Shown: positions 44,866 through 56,496 of the stretch, in pieces | Numbering within the stretch: the stretch's first letter is position 1 | How the letters are laid out: every line of letters starts with the position of its first letter | Assembly: GCA_016748015.1 (NCBI GenBank) | Contig: JAAOMT010000375.1 | Location: 301,677-365,676 of the forward strand | Length of the DNA: 64,000 bases | Origin: Geosiphon pyriformis | Lineage: Eukaryota; Glomeromycota; Glomeromycetes; Archaeosporales; Geosiphonaceae | Direction: 5' to 3' | Notes under the pieces: generated by a model | Database searches by the model: none | Seen by the model: the letters and a program-made list of their open reading frames with translations, nothing else | What the model was told of the DNA's origin: nothing | Made by a program: the position numbers and the translations under genes

Positions 44866-45587
44866 TATTATAAATTAAAATAACAAGTTAACAGATAGCA
44901 AAAAAAAACAGAATTATAAGATAATAGAATTATTAAAGAAAATTTACTTTTAAAGAATAAATTAAATAAATATAAATTCAATATATAAAATCAGTTTTAT
45001 AAAATACTTAGTTACTAATTTTTTTAAAAAGTAACTAAAAAATTCAAAGATAGAAAGATAGTTCATATTATTAACAAATAATAATATATTGGTATAATTT
45101 TATGTTTTATATTAATGCTCTTAGAATTTAATATTAAGTATTAAATGTATTTTTTAGTTATATTTATTTAATAATCTTTAAATACTATAATTATACAAAT
45201 CAAAAAAGAGTAAGTTAATGCCAACAAGTAATTTTTTATTTTAAAATATTTAAATACTTAAATATAAAGAATAAAAAAAAAGAAAAAAATGATAAAAAAT
45301 AAATTGAATTAATAGATATTGTTTTTATTCTTTTAATTGCTTATATTTATTCTTCTATTTGAAAGATTTATTGCTGATATAGCTATTAAAAATAGTTAAT
45401 GATCAAATTATTAATTAGGTTAATAGTCAAGTTACTAATTAGATTATTGATTAGATCAATAATCAGATTAATAATTAAATTAATAATTAGATTATTGATT
45501 ATTAACTAAAAATAGTGTGGCTATTATATAATATCAATAGTTAATACATGTGATAACTAATAAAAACTATAAGTTTTAACTATAACA
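44866..45587 (-). repeat. Old GyB copy, 5' LTR
   Basis: TATTATAAATTAAAATAACAAG...TATAACA, 722 bp. An expanded ATTAGATTAATAATCA-type tandem array is at 45395-45505. Confidence 0.75.
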
Positions 45588-45689
45588 ATATATTTAAATC
45601 AAGTTTTGCCAAGATATACTTTGATATTAGATCTTTTTTAAATATGGTTCTCAAAAAAATATTGTCTAATAAACAATTTTTATATCTGG
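45588..45689. other. Short AT-rich spacer
   Basis: About 100 bp between the GyB 5' LTR and a reverse LtrD. No feature recognised. Confidence 0.4.
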
Positions 45690-46457
45690 TGTTATAGAAG
45701 TATTTTCTTGGTATATTTTAATTGTTGATCTTCTGTTTTAATTGCAATTAATTTTTCATGAGTTTTTCAATTTTATGTGTTGGATATTAATAATAATGTA
45801 CTAAAGATTTTCTTTTAATATTATGATATAAGTTTTTTCTTTAATTCTAGTTGTCTTTGTATGTTGTGTACTCTTTTTCAGAGGCTAATCTGAAATCTAT
45901 TCACTGTTTAGGGTCTTCTCTGAGACTATTCTTGCAATTGCCTGATGTGTTTCTTTAATCTAAAAACATAGAATGTTAATGGTCTTTTTGCAATTTTCCT
46001 AAGTATATAATAAAGCTTTTTCAATTTAATTAGTAACTATGTAAATAATTTTGATTAGAGATTATTCTTCCAAAGGGTTCAAAGATGGAATGATAGTTTT
46101 ATTTGCTAGAGAGAATATGTGAATTCTATTGTTAATCTCGTAATTGTGATGTTCATTCAATTTATTATTTTTATTAATTCTTTTTAAATAAGATTTTATT
46201 TAGATATTTGTTGCTTCGAATTGAAGCTGTTTTTCTTTATCATTAAAAACTATTGTATATATATATAATTATTGTTTTACAAAATAATGTCTTGTAATAC
46301 TCTATTTCTGTTATTTTTAAATAGTGCTTGTTGCTTTTGTACAATAGTGCTTGCTATTATTTATAAATCATTTCTTTTTATAAATTGTTGCTGTGCTATT
46401 TCATAATTGGCTAATTTATATTATTTATAATTCCTATTAAATTCTTAAACTGTTTAG
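45690..46457 (-). mobile_element. Solo LTR, family LtrD, reverse
   Basis: TGTTATAGAAGTATTTTCTTGG...AAACTGTTTAG corresponds to the reverse complement of 6194-7010. The 23-bp repeat region is at about 46310-46370 and TATATATATAATT at 46255. Flanking 4-mers CTGG/CTGT may be a TSD with one mismatch. Confidence 0.7.
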
Positions 46458-46459
46458 CT

Positions 46460-48480
46460 GTTTTGCAATTTATAATTGATTATTAAATGCAATTCAGTTT
46501 TGTGTCTAAAAGTATATGTTAAAAATAGGATGTTTTAATAAGAAAAAAGCTTAAGTTTAAAGCCAATTTGTCTAAAGACTTTTCTAATAAGATTTTGTAT
46601 TATTTGTTTTTATGTAGATTAAAAACTTTTAAGCAAATATAAGCAAAAAAACAGATAACTTTAGTTGTTGGGTTTTTTAATATAACAAGTATTCTTGGTT
46701 ATTTGTCTGAACACTATTTTTTAAATTTACAAGTTGTAAACTAAGCATTCATAAATTTATTATAGTTTCTAATTAAGTTGAAAATTAGTCTTATTAATAA
46801 TTATTTAGTAAGTGTTGTGAAAATATTTTTGAATAATAAAATCTTTTTAGTTAACAACTTACTTAATGCTTTTTATTTTTCTGGCTGCTTTCAAATGTTT
46901 AAAATTTTAAAGAATTTTTATTACTTTAATATTGTTTATTCTTTAAAGCACTTGAATATTGTTTTTGAAAACAAATTATTAAACAAATATAGTGTAATTT
47001 TAGATTAAAAAATTTTTTATTGTTAAAAAAAATTAAGTTTTAAAAATCCAGTATTTTTGTGATTTTTTAAAGCTTTAATTTATATAAGTAAATTTTTTGC
47101 TAATTTTAATAAGATTGCTTTAATCTTTGGTTGCTTAAATTTTTTTTGTTCAGAAAAATTTTCAAATATTTGTGATAATTTACATAAACTGTAAACAAAA
47201 AAAATTAATATATATACTAATAGTTTATTAAAAAAGTTGAATATTGTAAAAGTAATAAGTAAAACAGCTGTATATTTTTCTAATATTGAATTAAGCATAA
47301 ATATTGAAGTTTATAATTTGTTGTTTTTTACTATGTTTGAATTATAGATAGTTGTGTTGATATTAGAAAATGTTTCTTTTTTTTGCTTTGTAGTTTTGTA
47401 TATAAACAGCCAAACTACTATTAATACATGTATTTTAGAGCTTAGACTTTAATTATTTAACTTTTAAAATAAGTGTTAAATAAAAAAACATTATATAGTT
47501 AATTTAATCAAATTAAAAAATATTTTTGCAGTATAAATAAAGATTAAAGACTATTTTGGGATTGTTGACAATATTTAAACAGATTTTTTTATATGTAATA
47601 TAACTTTGTTTTATTTGGCTTTTCTAATTAGTGTATATAAAAAATTTATTATGGCTGATAGTTTGGTTGTATTAAACAATACTTATTATTTTGTTTGTAA
47701 TATTTATTAAAATATTTGTTATGTTTAATAAGAAGTGAATTCAAATATAAAAATTATCAATAGTTTATTTATTTAGAATATAAATTAAATTTGTACAGTT
47801 TTAGTTTAGCATTCAGATTTTTATATGTTTTTTAAGTTTACTAATAAAACTTTGGTAGCTTTTTACACTTATTTAATAAAAATAGTTTATAAAAAATTGC
47901 CAGTTATTATTAAAAAAAAACTTTATAACAAAAATTATTTAAATGTTTTATGTTTATTATGTGATAATATTAAATTGATTAATTATTTTTTTACTTGTTT
48001 AAAAAATACTGTTATATATTTCAAAATATTATTTAATTATGTTAAGTTATAGATATCTTTGGTAAAAATTTGTTTTTTATTATCTTTTTTGGTGCTATAT
48101 ATTCTTTTTTTGAAAATATTAAATGTTAATATTTATGTTGTTTTATGTAAAAATTTTGTTTTTAAAAATTAAATAAATAAGATAAAATCAGTTTTTGGTA
48201 ATAAAAAAAAACCATGTTTATAATAATTGACTTTATTTATTATTTAGCTAAAAAGTATCATAGTATATTGTAGTTGTTTAAATTTAAATTTAGAATAAAT
48301 ATAAAGAAAAATAGTTTAGTTAATATAAAAACAATATCTATTGTTTTTTATAATGTGTTTAGTTATTTATTAGTTGAAGCTTAATATTATTAAGTTATTT
48401 ATTATTAACTTTAATCTGCATAAGACTTGTTCTTTTTTTTTAGATATAAACAATAATACAAATATTTATATAAATATATT
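46460..48480 (+). pseudogene. LINE copy 2: 5'-truncated, heavily decayed ORF2 3' part
   Basis: The reading order parallels the last third of LINE copy 1. About 46560-46740: LYLFLCRLKTFKQI, NITSILGYLSEHYFLNLQV (copy 1: LHYFSLYNLKTFEQI, NLVGILGYLFAHRLHDLQV). 46778-47008 matches copy 1 at about 61760-62000. 47825-48052 reads FTNKTLVAFYTYLIKIVYKKLPVIIKKKLYNKNY and keeps CLLC, where copy 1 has CLFY. The end near 48460 parallels GISFGFHNSCWFFLGLD of copy 1. The 5' two thirds are absent, typical of LINE truncation. Stops and Asn/Lys/Ile drift show great age. No TSD was found. Confidence 0.8.
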
Positions 48481-48839
48481 GTATAATTTTAATTAACTTA
48501 AATAACTAATTATATATAATAAATATATGAATTATATTTAATTAGATTTATTTAGTTTGTTTTTATGTTTTAAATAATAGTTGGATTATATTCATTAATA
48601 AATTAATAAAAAAGAAATCAATAATAATACTAAAAAATAAAAAAGCCAATACTTTATTTTTTATAAAAAAACAGATTTACAAGTTAAAAGTAATGTTTTA
48701 AAAAATATTAAAAAAATTAATTTAAATACATATTTTTTATTAAATTTAATTTAATTTATTTACAAATTAATTTTTATTTATAAATTATAATTTATATATT
48801 TACATAAACTATTAATTTAATAATTACTAAATAATTTAT
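48481..48839. other. AT-rich stretch without gene
   Basis: Nearly pure A/T with short A and T runs. It could be the LINE copy 2 3' tail plus host sequence. No coding or structural feature is seen. Confidence 0.5.
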
Positions 48840-49516
48840 TGTTACGGGTTGAAGTAACAAGCTAATAGATAGCAAGAGAGAACAGGATTGTAGGGTAATG
48901 GAAATAATCAAAGGGGAATTTAACTTTAAAGAGCGAATTGAATGAGTATAGATTTAATGTGTGAGATCAGTCTTATAAAATATCTCAGTTGCTATTTTTT
49001 TCAAAAATAACTGGAGAATCTGAAAATAGAGGAATAGTCTGTACTGTCAACAATTAATCATTACTGGTATAATTCTATGTCTCACATCAGTACTTTTAGA
49101 ATTTAATATTAGGTATCAACTTGTGCTTTTCAGTCATGTTTATTCAAATAATCTTCAAATGCTACAATTATATATGTCAGAAAAAGATTAACAAGTAATC
49201 TTTTATCTTTAAGATGTTCAGATACTTGAAGATAAGGAAAGGGAAATTAGCAATAAGAGAAGGATTGAGATAAAAGTTGTTATTTTATTTATTCTTGATT
49301 ATTCAAATACTTGTTATTACATGCTTTTCTACAGCTAAGAGATTCATCATTTATATAGCTATCAAAAGTGGTCAATGATCAGGTCAATAATCAGGTCAAT
49401 AGTCAGGTTATTGATTAGGTCAATAATCACTTTCTAAAAATAGTGTGGTTAATCATATAACATCAGTGGCTAATACATGTGATAATTAATAAGAAGTATA
49501 GGTTTCAACTGTAATA
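48840..49516 (-). repeat. GyB copy 4, 3' LTR
   Basis: TGTTACGGG...CTGTAATA, 677 bp. GGTCAATGATCA-type array at 49372-49428. In the first ~180 bp I counted 20 substitutions against the 5' LTR, all transitions, plus one 1-bp indel. Confidence 0.85.
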
Positions 49517-50265
49517 TCATCCTCTCCAAAGAGATTAAGCTCTGGTAAAATCAAACTATTTAGGAAATACTTTATTTAAAGGGTTTTATCTAACTCAAAA
49601 CTAACTAGTTTGTTGAAATCTTTTGTGGATAAGGTATATAAAACTTGAGGCGAAATAAGCTTTGTGTCCAAGAAACTAAATTTTTGTATAAGAGTTTTGG
49701 TTTTTCTTGTAATGGTCAAAACTTTTGGGATATCTAATCATACAATGTTCAAAATTTCTACTTGTATCTTAGAAATTGTTTTCTTTATAAGCTTCATGTC
49801 TTCTATGATTTCACCAAAGTGACTATAGAGTTCTAGTTGTCTTCTATATAACAAGTTTTTGTCTATGGGCAAGATTTTTTTAATTGTTTTTCCAATTGTG
49901 ATGGAAGATGCAAGTATTGCTGCTGTTATACTTTCTAGCAAATACTTATCCATTTTGCTACCAATTTTTTTTCTTTTGGTAGTTGTTTTCTTTGGTTTGA
50001 TAACAGTATGTGTTCCACTGTTGTCAGTTATTGTAGTTTGTTTTCCAATGATCAGAGTAGCATTTGGATAGTTTTTAATTCAATACTTATAAAGAATATA
50101 GAAAGTGTTTTGAATGTTTTGATCCAGAAAATAATTGTTCATGTTAATTGAAAATATCTCTGTTTTGGGAGTGATGTATTTATTTATATCTGATTTTTGC
50201 TGATTATTTGGGTCAGTATTACCACAACAGGTAACCAATTAGATTGTTTGTAATATTTCTTGAGT
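49500..50265 (-). pseudogene. GyB copy 4: C-terminal extension of pol
   Basis: The open block 49953-49738 reads DKYLLESITAAILASSITIGKTIKKILPIDKNLLYRRQLELY and SKIQVEIL, closely matching copy 1. The following part runs toward the 3' LTR with stops. Function unknown; see copy 1. Confidence 0.6.
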
Positions 50266-51403
50266 CATGTGCCATAAACAGAACAATCATTAAAGATTGT
50301 TTCAGATTGATTTTGAAGAATATAAGAACCATTGTTCAGAACTTTGTTGACTATAAAGGGTCTTTTCTATCAGCTAGAGAATTTATCATCATAGACATTG
50401 TCTTTGTCTGAACAGTATTCCAAAACCAAGTCACCAAGAAAAGTGTTTTATAAGTTTTCTTTTTCTTAAGCTTCTCTTGAAACTGTTTTATCTTTTCAAA
50501 GGCAATTATTCATGCCTCTACCAATGAATCAAGAATAGTACCAAGTCTTCTTTGCAAAATGTCTTTGTAATTTCCTATTGTAATTTTTTCAAAGGGTATT
50601 GTCTCAATATCAGTTTCTATTGGTAGTATTGCCATTCGTTCATAGAGCAGGTAAAAGGGTTTATAACTTGTTATGTTATGATTCACAGTTCTATAAGCAA
50701 ACAAAGCTGAAAACAGTACTTTGTCCTATAAGTTTGTTTCTTCACTTGTTTTGGCTAAGGTTTTACACAGTGTTCTATTGAAACATTCCACTAGGCCATT
50801 TGTTTGGAGGTGATAAGGAAAAAAAAATTTGTGACATATTCCCATTTTTTTACAAAGTTCTTCAACCAGTATACTGAGAAAAGCTTTTTTTCTATCAAAT
50901 AAAAGTTCTTTGGGACAACCATAGTGACAAATAATATCTTCATAAATGAAATTAGCAATGGAAACTGCTGTTTGATCTGGGGTAGCTTTTGCTTCTACCC
51001 ACTTTGTAAGATAGTTAGTAGCTGTGATAATGTATCTGTTGCTATTAGGAGTTACTGTTAATGGTCCAATAACATCTATACCAATTCTGTCAAAGGGTTG
51101 GCCAACAGAGATTGGATGGATGTCTTCTTTATGATTGGGTTTTCCTCTTTTTTGGCAGGTATTACAGGTTTTGATGTACTCAGCAATATCTTTTCCCAAG
51201 ATAGGCCAATAATAGCAAGCTAAATTTTTCTGAATTGTTTTTGTTTTTCCAAAGTGTTCAGCTAATGAATCAGTGTGCATATTGTAGATCACAATTTCTT
51301 TTTCTTCAAATCTTATGACTCTCTGAGGACAGTCAAGATTTTTTCTATTTCTTTTATATAATTGGTTCTGGCGGATCAAATAAAAATTTGATTGTTTGTG
51401 CAA
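50266..51403 (-). pseudogene. GyB copy 4: integrase
   Basis: The 225-codon open frame 51403-50726 has H-H-C-C (MHTDSLAEHF, TCNTCQKRG), then GIDVIGPLTV, LLFDRKKAF and NGLVECFNRTL, so the DDE triad is complete. After a stop at 50726 the frame resumes with FAYRTVNHNITSYKPFYLLYE (50704-50510) and the basic C-terminal part. It is the longest intact integrase core in the window. A small deletion removes part of the LVLE region near 50440. Confidence 0.85.
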
Positions 51404-51599
51404 ATGTTCTTTTTGCTGTCAAGTGTATTCCAGTGGGTATTATCCTTTACCCAAAAATTCCATTAAGGCAGAGTAGTTGTCCAAGTTTATTATCGTGTTT
51501 GGTTGTAAGAGAATTACTAATAATTAGGTTGGTTTGGTTTGGGAGATTGTACTGTCACTTGGTGGTAAGTCTGAAGAAAGCATTGGCATTTTGATGATT

Positions 51600-52661
51600 A
51601 ATTCCTTTATGGTGTTAAATATCATAGTCGAATTCATCCAAGTGGAGTATCCAGCAGGCTATTCATTTATGTTCTAGTCTTTTTTTGTTGTGCAGCCAAA
51701 CCAAAGCTTGGTGATACTTATCCCAGTAGCTGGTAGCCCAAACTACTGCTAAGTATTCCTGCTCAGTAACTGAATAGTTTTTTTCTGCTAGTATAAGGGT
51801 TCTACTAGCATAGGCTATTGCATGTTCTCTGCTATCTTCATCTTTTTATGAGAGAACAGCACCAAGTCTATAGCCAGATGCATCAGTGTGAAGGATAAAA
51901 GATTGATTCAGATCAGATTGCTTGAGAATAGGTTCTGTAATCAATTTTTCTTTGAGGGTTTCAAATGCTTTCTGCTAATGTATACCCCAATAGTAGTTGA
52001 CATTTTTCCTGAGTAGCTGATTGAGTGGAGAGGCAATTTTGGAAAAATTCTTAACAAATTTGCAATAATAAGAGGCCAAACCAAGAAAAAAACGTAATTC
52101 ATGAACATTCATTGGTTGTCTTATGTTCTGAACTTTTTTCACTTTGGCTGGATCAGGAAAGATTCCATCTTTTGTAATAAGATAGCCAAGGAATTGGGTG
52201 GATTGTCTTCCAAAGAAAAATTTGATTGGGTTGATCTTGAGACCTGCATTTCTGAGAAGATTAAAAACTTTTTGCAAATGTTCAAGATGTTCATCCCAGG
52301 TTTTTGAGTACACTATTATATTGTTCAGATAGACCAGAACAAAATTTTCTTTTACTGATTCAAATACTTTATCTATTAAGCATTGAAAGGTGGAAGGGAC
52401 ATTGGTGAGACCAAAAGGCATGACTGTGAATTCATAAGTGCCATACTTGGTGATGAAGGTGGTTTTCTTTTGGCTTTCTGTATCCATCTCTACTTGCCAG
52501 AATCCAGCAGTTAGATCAATGGTTGAGAAGAAAGCAGCACCCTTGAATTGATCTAGCATTACATCAATCTTGGGAAGTAGGTACATGTCTCTTTTAGTAA
52601 TGACATTTAATTGGTGATAGTCAACACAGAAGCATAGAGTTCCATCTTTCTTGAATACCAC
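51600..52661 (-). pseudogene. GyB copy 4: RT and RNase H
   Basis: The open frame 52661-51975 carries RT: KKDGTLCFCVDYHQLN, FFSTIDLTAGFWQVEMD, MPFGLTNVPSTFQ, VLVYLNNIIVYSKT (box at 52331-52320; both Asp read Asn), ELRFFLGLASYYCKFVKNFSKIA. RNase H follows at about 51960-51600: ILHTDASGYRLGAVL, EQEYLAVVW and degraded ends. Apart from the YLNN box and a stop at 51974 the RT is nearly intact, so the box change alone would have inactivated it. Confidence 0.85.
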
Positions 52662-52676
52662 TACAACTGGAAAAGC

Positions 52677-53130
52677 TCAGTCACTCTTGGTTTCTTGTAT
52701 GAATCCAAGTTCTTTTATCCAGTTTATTTCTTTTTTGATGAACTCATCATTTTGGCAATTGGATTGGTAAGACTTCAAATAGATGAAACAAGTTTCTCTG
52801 GTGATAATGGTGTGTTGTATCACATGGGTTCGTCCTGGGGTATCATCTTCTTTTAAAATAACTGGGCTGTTTCTTGCCAACAGATTTTTAATGTCTATCT
52901 TTCTTTCTTCTGGAGAGAGTTCTCTTTGTTTTACTACTAATAATTGGATCTTAGGTGGTTCATTCTCAAAGGACTTCTGTACTTCTTTTAATTTATCTCT
53001 TGGTATTAGGCTAATTGGTTTCCAATCTTTGTAATAGATCAAACATAATTTGCATTCATCACTTGGAGAATACAAAGGTTTATTGCATCAGCACCAGGCA
53101 CAAGAGCCATGCCACCAATAACTGTATTTG
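52677..53130 (-). pseudogene. GyB copy 4: Cys cluster and RT lead-in
   Basis: In sense, WWHGSCAWCW, then YSPSDECKLCLIYYKDWKPISLI (about 53120-53020), then LLVVKQRELSPEERKIDIKNLLARNSPVI. The block links protease to RT; the H-C-C-C / C-x2-C spacing suggests a zinc ribbon. Confidence 0.65.
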
Positions 53131-53390
53131 GCTTTCTTGCCAGGCTTTTGGTCAAAGATTCTTTTTAGAATATTATAGTAGGGCCAGCAAATTAGCTTGC
53201 TGTTTACAATAATTTTTTTTCTATTAGCTTTAACATTGTCTAGTGGCTTGCCATTGCTGGTAAAGGTGGTGTAAGTGAGTTCAGTAGTTTCTTCTTGTTT
53301 TTCTTGTTTATCTTTTTCATCACTCTCTTCATCATCTAATTCTTCTGATGGCTTATCTTCTTGATTTTGTTTGGTTGCTGAAGGAGTTGT

Positions 53391-54200
53391 TCAATGGCAA
53401 CATTTAACCACAATGGGTTTTTCATCACATCTTATGATTAGCTCACAAAGTTCATAGTCAAGTAAAGCTTTTGCTTTCTTAAGCCACTTATTGCCAACAA
53501 TGATGGTGTATTCTTTAGCTTCAGAAACTTTCATGTCAGTTTCAATACTGATGTCATTGATGTGAACAGGAATAGCTTTGGCAATGCCCAGATCTTTCTT
53601 CTTGTCACCATGTACATTGGTCATTGGTCGGGTAGAAGACTCATCAATTTTTCTGCCAATTGCTTCAAGGAAGTGTTTGGCAATTACACTAACAGATAAT
53701 CCATTGTCTAGAATCAAGTCAATGAAGTAATCAGCCATTTGTGCTTTGCAAATTAGAGGAGTAATATTGCTATTGTCAGCAAGTCCAGCTTGGCAAGAGT
53801 GTTTATTGGTCTTTGGTGTTTTCTTCTTGGAGATTAAAGATTTGTGGAGATCTTTTCTAAACTGTGAATGGATCATTAACTGGCCAAAGATAATGTGTGC
53901 TGGGGTTTCTATAAGATCTTTAACAACAGAATAGGGTCCAGATTTTTGTACAATTTCTGGGGATTCCAATTTTGAAGGGTTCTTAAAAACTTTGGCTTTT
54001 GGTGGCTTATTGTTATCAGCAGTGGAAGTTGAGGCTTTGTTGGGATCTAAAACGAAATCAACTTTGGCTTTCTTCTTTTTTCTGGTTGATTCAGAAGTGT
54101 TGATTGCTAATTTATCCATGTCATAGTCATCATCAATTAAGTTAAAAGCAAAAAAGGAGTTTTCTTCTGGTTGGCTTGTACTCTCACTCTTTGGAGATGC
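53391..54200 (-). pseudogene. GyB copy 4: protease region of pol
   Basis: The open frame 54119-53391 (242 codons) starts in a Lys-rich segment (RKKKKAKVDFV), then FGQLMIHSQFRKDLHKSL and DYFIDLILDNGLSVSVIAKHFLEAIGRKID, then YTIIVGNKWLKKAKALLDY. This is a retropepsin fold with the loop D-S-G-S reading D-N-G-L. In the -1 frame the reading VGASPKSESTSQPEEN begins at the heptamer 54209-54215 and leads toward it. Confidence 0.75.
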
Positions 54201-54202
54201 GC

Positions 54203-55756
54203 CTACCAGTTTAAAAGCTAATAGACTGTGGCTTCAACTAGAGGATCCTCTCCAAAAAAATTAATGTTGGCATGATTGGGTCTTTGATTGGGGGCATTAT
54301 TGTTGATGGGTCTATTGTTTTAATTGTCATTATTTCTGGAAACTGGAGGAAATAAAGGAGGATTGTTGTAATCTCTTAAGAAATGTCCAGTTAATCTACA
54401 TCTATAACATATAAGAGGACCATGATTTTGCTGTTTTTGATAAGGAGATTGCTAAGGCTGATTAAAATGTAGTTCATATTTGGGTCTTTGTGGTTATTGG
54501 TTATTTCTAACTGCTTGTGCCAAAGGTTCTAATAACTGGGCAAGATTGGCTGTGAGTTTATCAATTAATTGTTCATTTGGATCTTGAGTTTGGGCAGCAA
54601 AAGAAACAGCAGCTATTTGAGGGGCAGGAGCCACAACAGGAGCAAGAGCAAAAACTGGAAGTGTAGATCCCAAATGTATTCATTGGTTGTCTTCAATTCG
54701 TTGGGCAAGTTCAATGGCCATGTCCATTGTAGGATTGTCTTTTAGGGCCAAGAGAGGCCAAAGAGCATAAGATAAATCAGTTCTTAGTTCTTTTGTAAAG
54801 GAATAAATTTTTTGCTCTTCTGTCTAGTTCTTTCCAGAGTCTACACACTTGATCAATTTTCTGATTGCTTTGGCATATTCAGTTACTACTTCTCCTGGGC
54901 CTTGGGTTCTTCTTTTTAATTCCATATGCCACTTGGATATTAAGATTGGAGTTCTGAACTTGTTTTCAAACTGGGTTGTGAAAGAGGTGTTGTTTTTTCC
55001 GGCATTTGTTGGCATCCATCTAATGATTTTTTGATGAGCATTAACATCAGTTTTCTGTGAGAACCATGTAGCAGGGGAGCCTTGGAAGTAGCCACCAACA
55101 ATTTGAAACTTGTATTCATTATTATATTGGTTGGCTATAGCAGTTCTCTCAAAGTCATCTAACCATTCAATTGGATCTTGGGCATCACCTCTGAATAATG
55201 GTAATGGGGTGTTGTTTTTTTACCCTAAAGCAGTCTGTATACCTTAGAGGGCAATCAGAATGTTTTGTTGCAGAGGGTCTTGAGTCATTGGTTCAGGTGT
55301 AACTGTTTGTGTGGAGTGTTTTGATTTACTTGAAAAGAGATTAAAAACAGAAGTGATTTGATAGCTTTCTTCTTCTGTTTCAAGAGAAGTTTCTGTTGAT
55401 TGATGGGCAGCAATCCAAATGTGGATTTGATGATTCAGATATTCAAAATCAGGGGGCTGTTGTTCAAAGATTGCAGAATATAAAAGCTGATTGATACTGT
55501 TGTTTCTTCCTTCAAAGTCATCTTCAAAATAAGCTTGGTCAAAGTAATAGATTGTATAAGCTGTATAGGTTTCAGCTGAATGCTCATTCAAGAACCAGTT
55601 CCAAAAGTCTTGGAATTGTCTGCTGGATTGTTTTTCAATAAGAAAGCAAATCAAGCAGGAAGGTAAAGAATTGAGTTCAATAAAGTCTAGATCATTTTTG
55701 TTGTGTGCTTTAAAATGTTCTTCTGATTGTTGTGGCAGATATGAATAATCACTCAT
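54203..55756 (-). pseudogene. GyB copy 4: gag
   Basis: ATG at 55756 (MSDYSYLPQQSEEHF), a 170-codon intact N-terminal part to 55244, then stops. The gag core continues (FRGDAQDPIEWLDDFERTA, WFSQKTDVNAHQKI, FENKFRTPILISKW). The zinc knuckle near 54400 reads CYRCRLTGHFLRDY, the last Cys now Tyr. The stop TAG is at 54203-54205, two codons after TTTAAAC. The N-terminal region is Tyr/Phe/Glu-rich and conserved with copy 1. Confidence 0.85.
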
Positions 55757-55808
55757 ACAATAGGAAACAAAATGGATTTTGACAACCTTACAGAGAGCAC
55801 CACTTTTA

Positions 55809-56496
55809 TGTTACAGGTTGGAGTAACAAGCTAATGGATAGCAAGAAAGAACAGAATTGTAGGGTGATGGAAATAATTAAAGGAGAATTAACTTTAAAGA
55901 GTGAATTGAATGAGTATGAATTCAATATGCAAAATCAGTCTCATAAAATATCTCAGTTGCTATTTTTTTCAAAGGTAACTGGGGAATCTGAAGGTAGAGA
56001 GATAATCTGTATTGTCAACAATTGATCACCACTGGTATAATTTTATGCCTTATATTGGTGCTCTTAGAATTCAATATCAAGTATCAACTTGTGCTTTTCA
56101 GTCACGTTTATTCAAATAATCTTCAAATGTTACAATTATATATGTCAGAAAAAGGCCAACAAGTAATCTTTTATCTTTAAGATGTTCAGATACTTGAAGG
56201 TAGGGAAAGAGAAATTAGCAATAAGAAAAGAATTGAGATGAAAGTTGTTATTTTATTTATTCTTGATTATTCAGATGCTTATTATTACATGCTTTTCTAC
56301 AGCTAAAAAATTCATTGCTTATATAGCTATCAAAAGTGGTTAATGATCAGGTCAATGATTAGGTCAATAATCAGGTCAACGGTCAGGTCATTGATCAAAT
56401 CAATGATCATTTTCTAAAAATAGTGTGGCTAATCATATGACATCAGTGGCTAATATATGTAATAATTAATAAGAAGTATAGGTCTTAACCATAACA
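55809..56496 (-). repeat. GyB copy 4, 5' LTR
   Basis: TGTTACAGG...CCATAACA, 688 bp. TATA (minus GCTATATAAGC) at 56317-56328. Upstream of it in element orientation (56338-56410) lies an array of about six GGTCAATGATCA-like units. A 63-codon + frame at 55834-56025 is incidental. Confidence 0.85.

Larger units (their letters stand above)
28604..45587 (-). mobile_element. Old GyB copy split by three insertions
   Basis: GyB sequence on the minus strand is found at about 28604-29363 (C-terminal extension), 39461-39812 (integrase end), 40519-41105 (RT), 42081-44865 (Cys cluster, protease, gag) and 44866-45587 (5' LTR). The pieces are collinear with copies 1 and 4, so I read them as one element interrupted by GyA (29364-39460), a + strand GyB 3' end (39813-40518, with a deletion of integrase, RNase H and part of RT) and a solo GyA LTR (41106-42080). 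The 3' LTR is lost or reduced to its last bases at about 28604-28614. Decay is far heavier than in copies 1 and 4. Confidence 0.75.
48840..56496 (-). mobile_element. GyB copy 4: full-length Ty3/gypsy element
   Basis: 3' LTR 48840-49516, internal 49517-55808, 5' LTR 55809-56496; 7657 bp. The PBS in minus sense is TGGTGCTCTCTGTAAGG, 6 nt from the 5' LTR. The polypurine tract GGAGAGGATGA is at 49520-49530. Flanking 4-mers are TTAT and ATAT, not a convincing TSD. Domain order equals copy 1. It has long open blocks (gag N-terminus, protease, RT, integrase) but stops and a YLNN RT box make it inactive. Confidence 0.88.
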
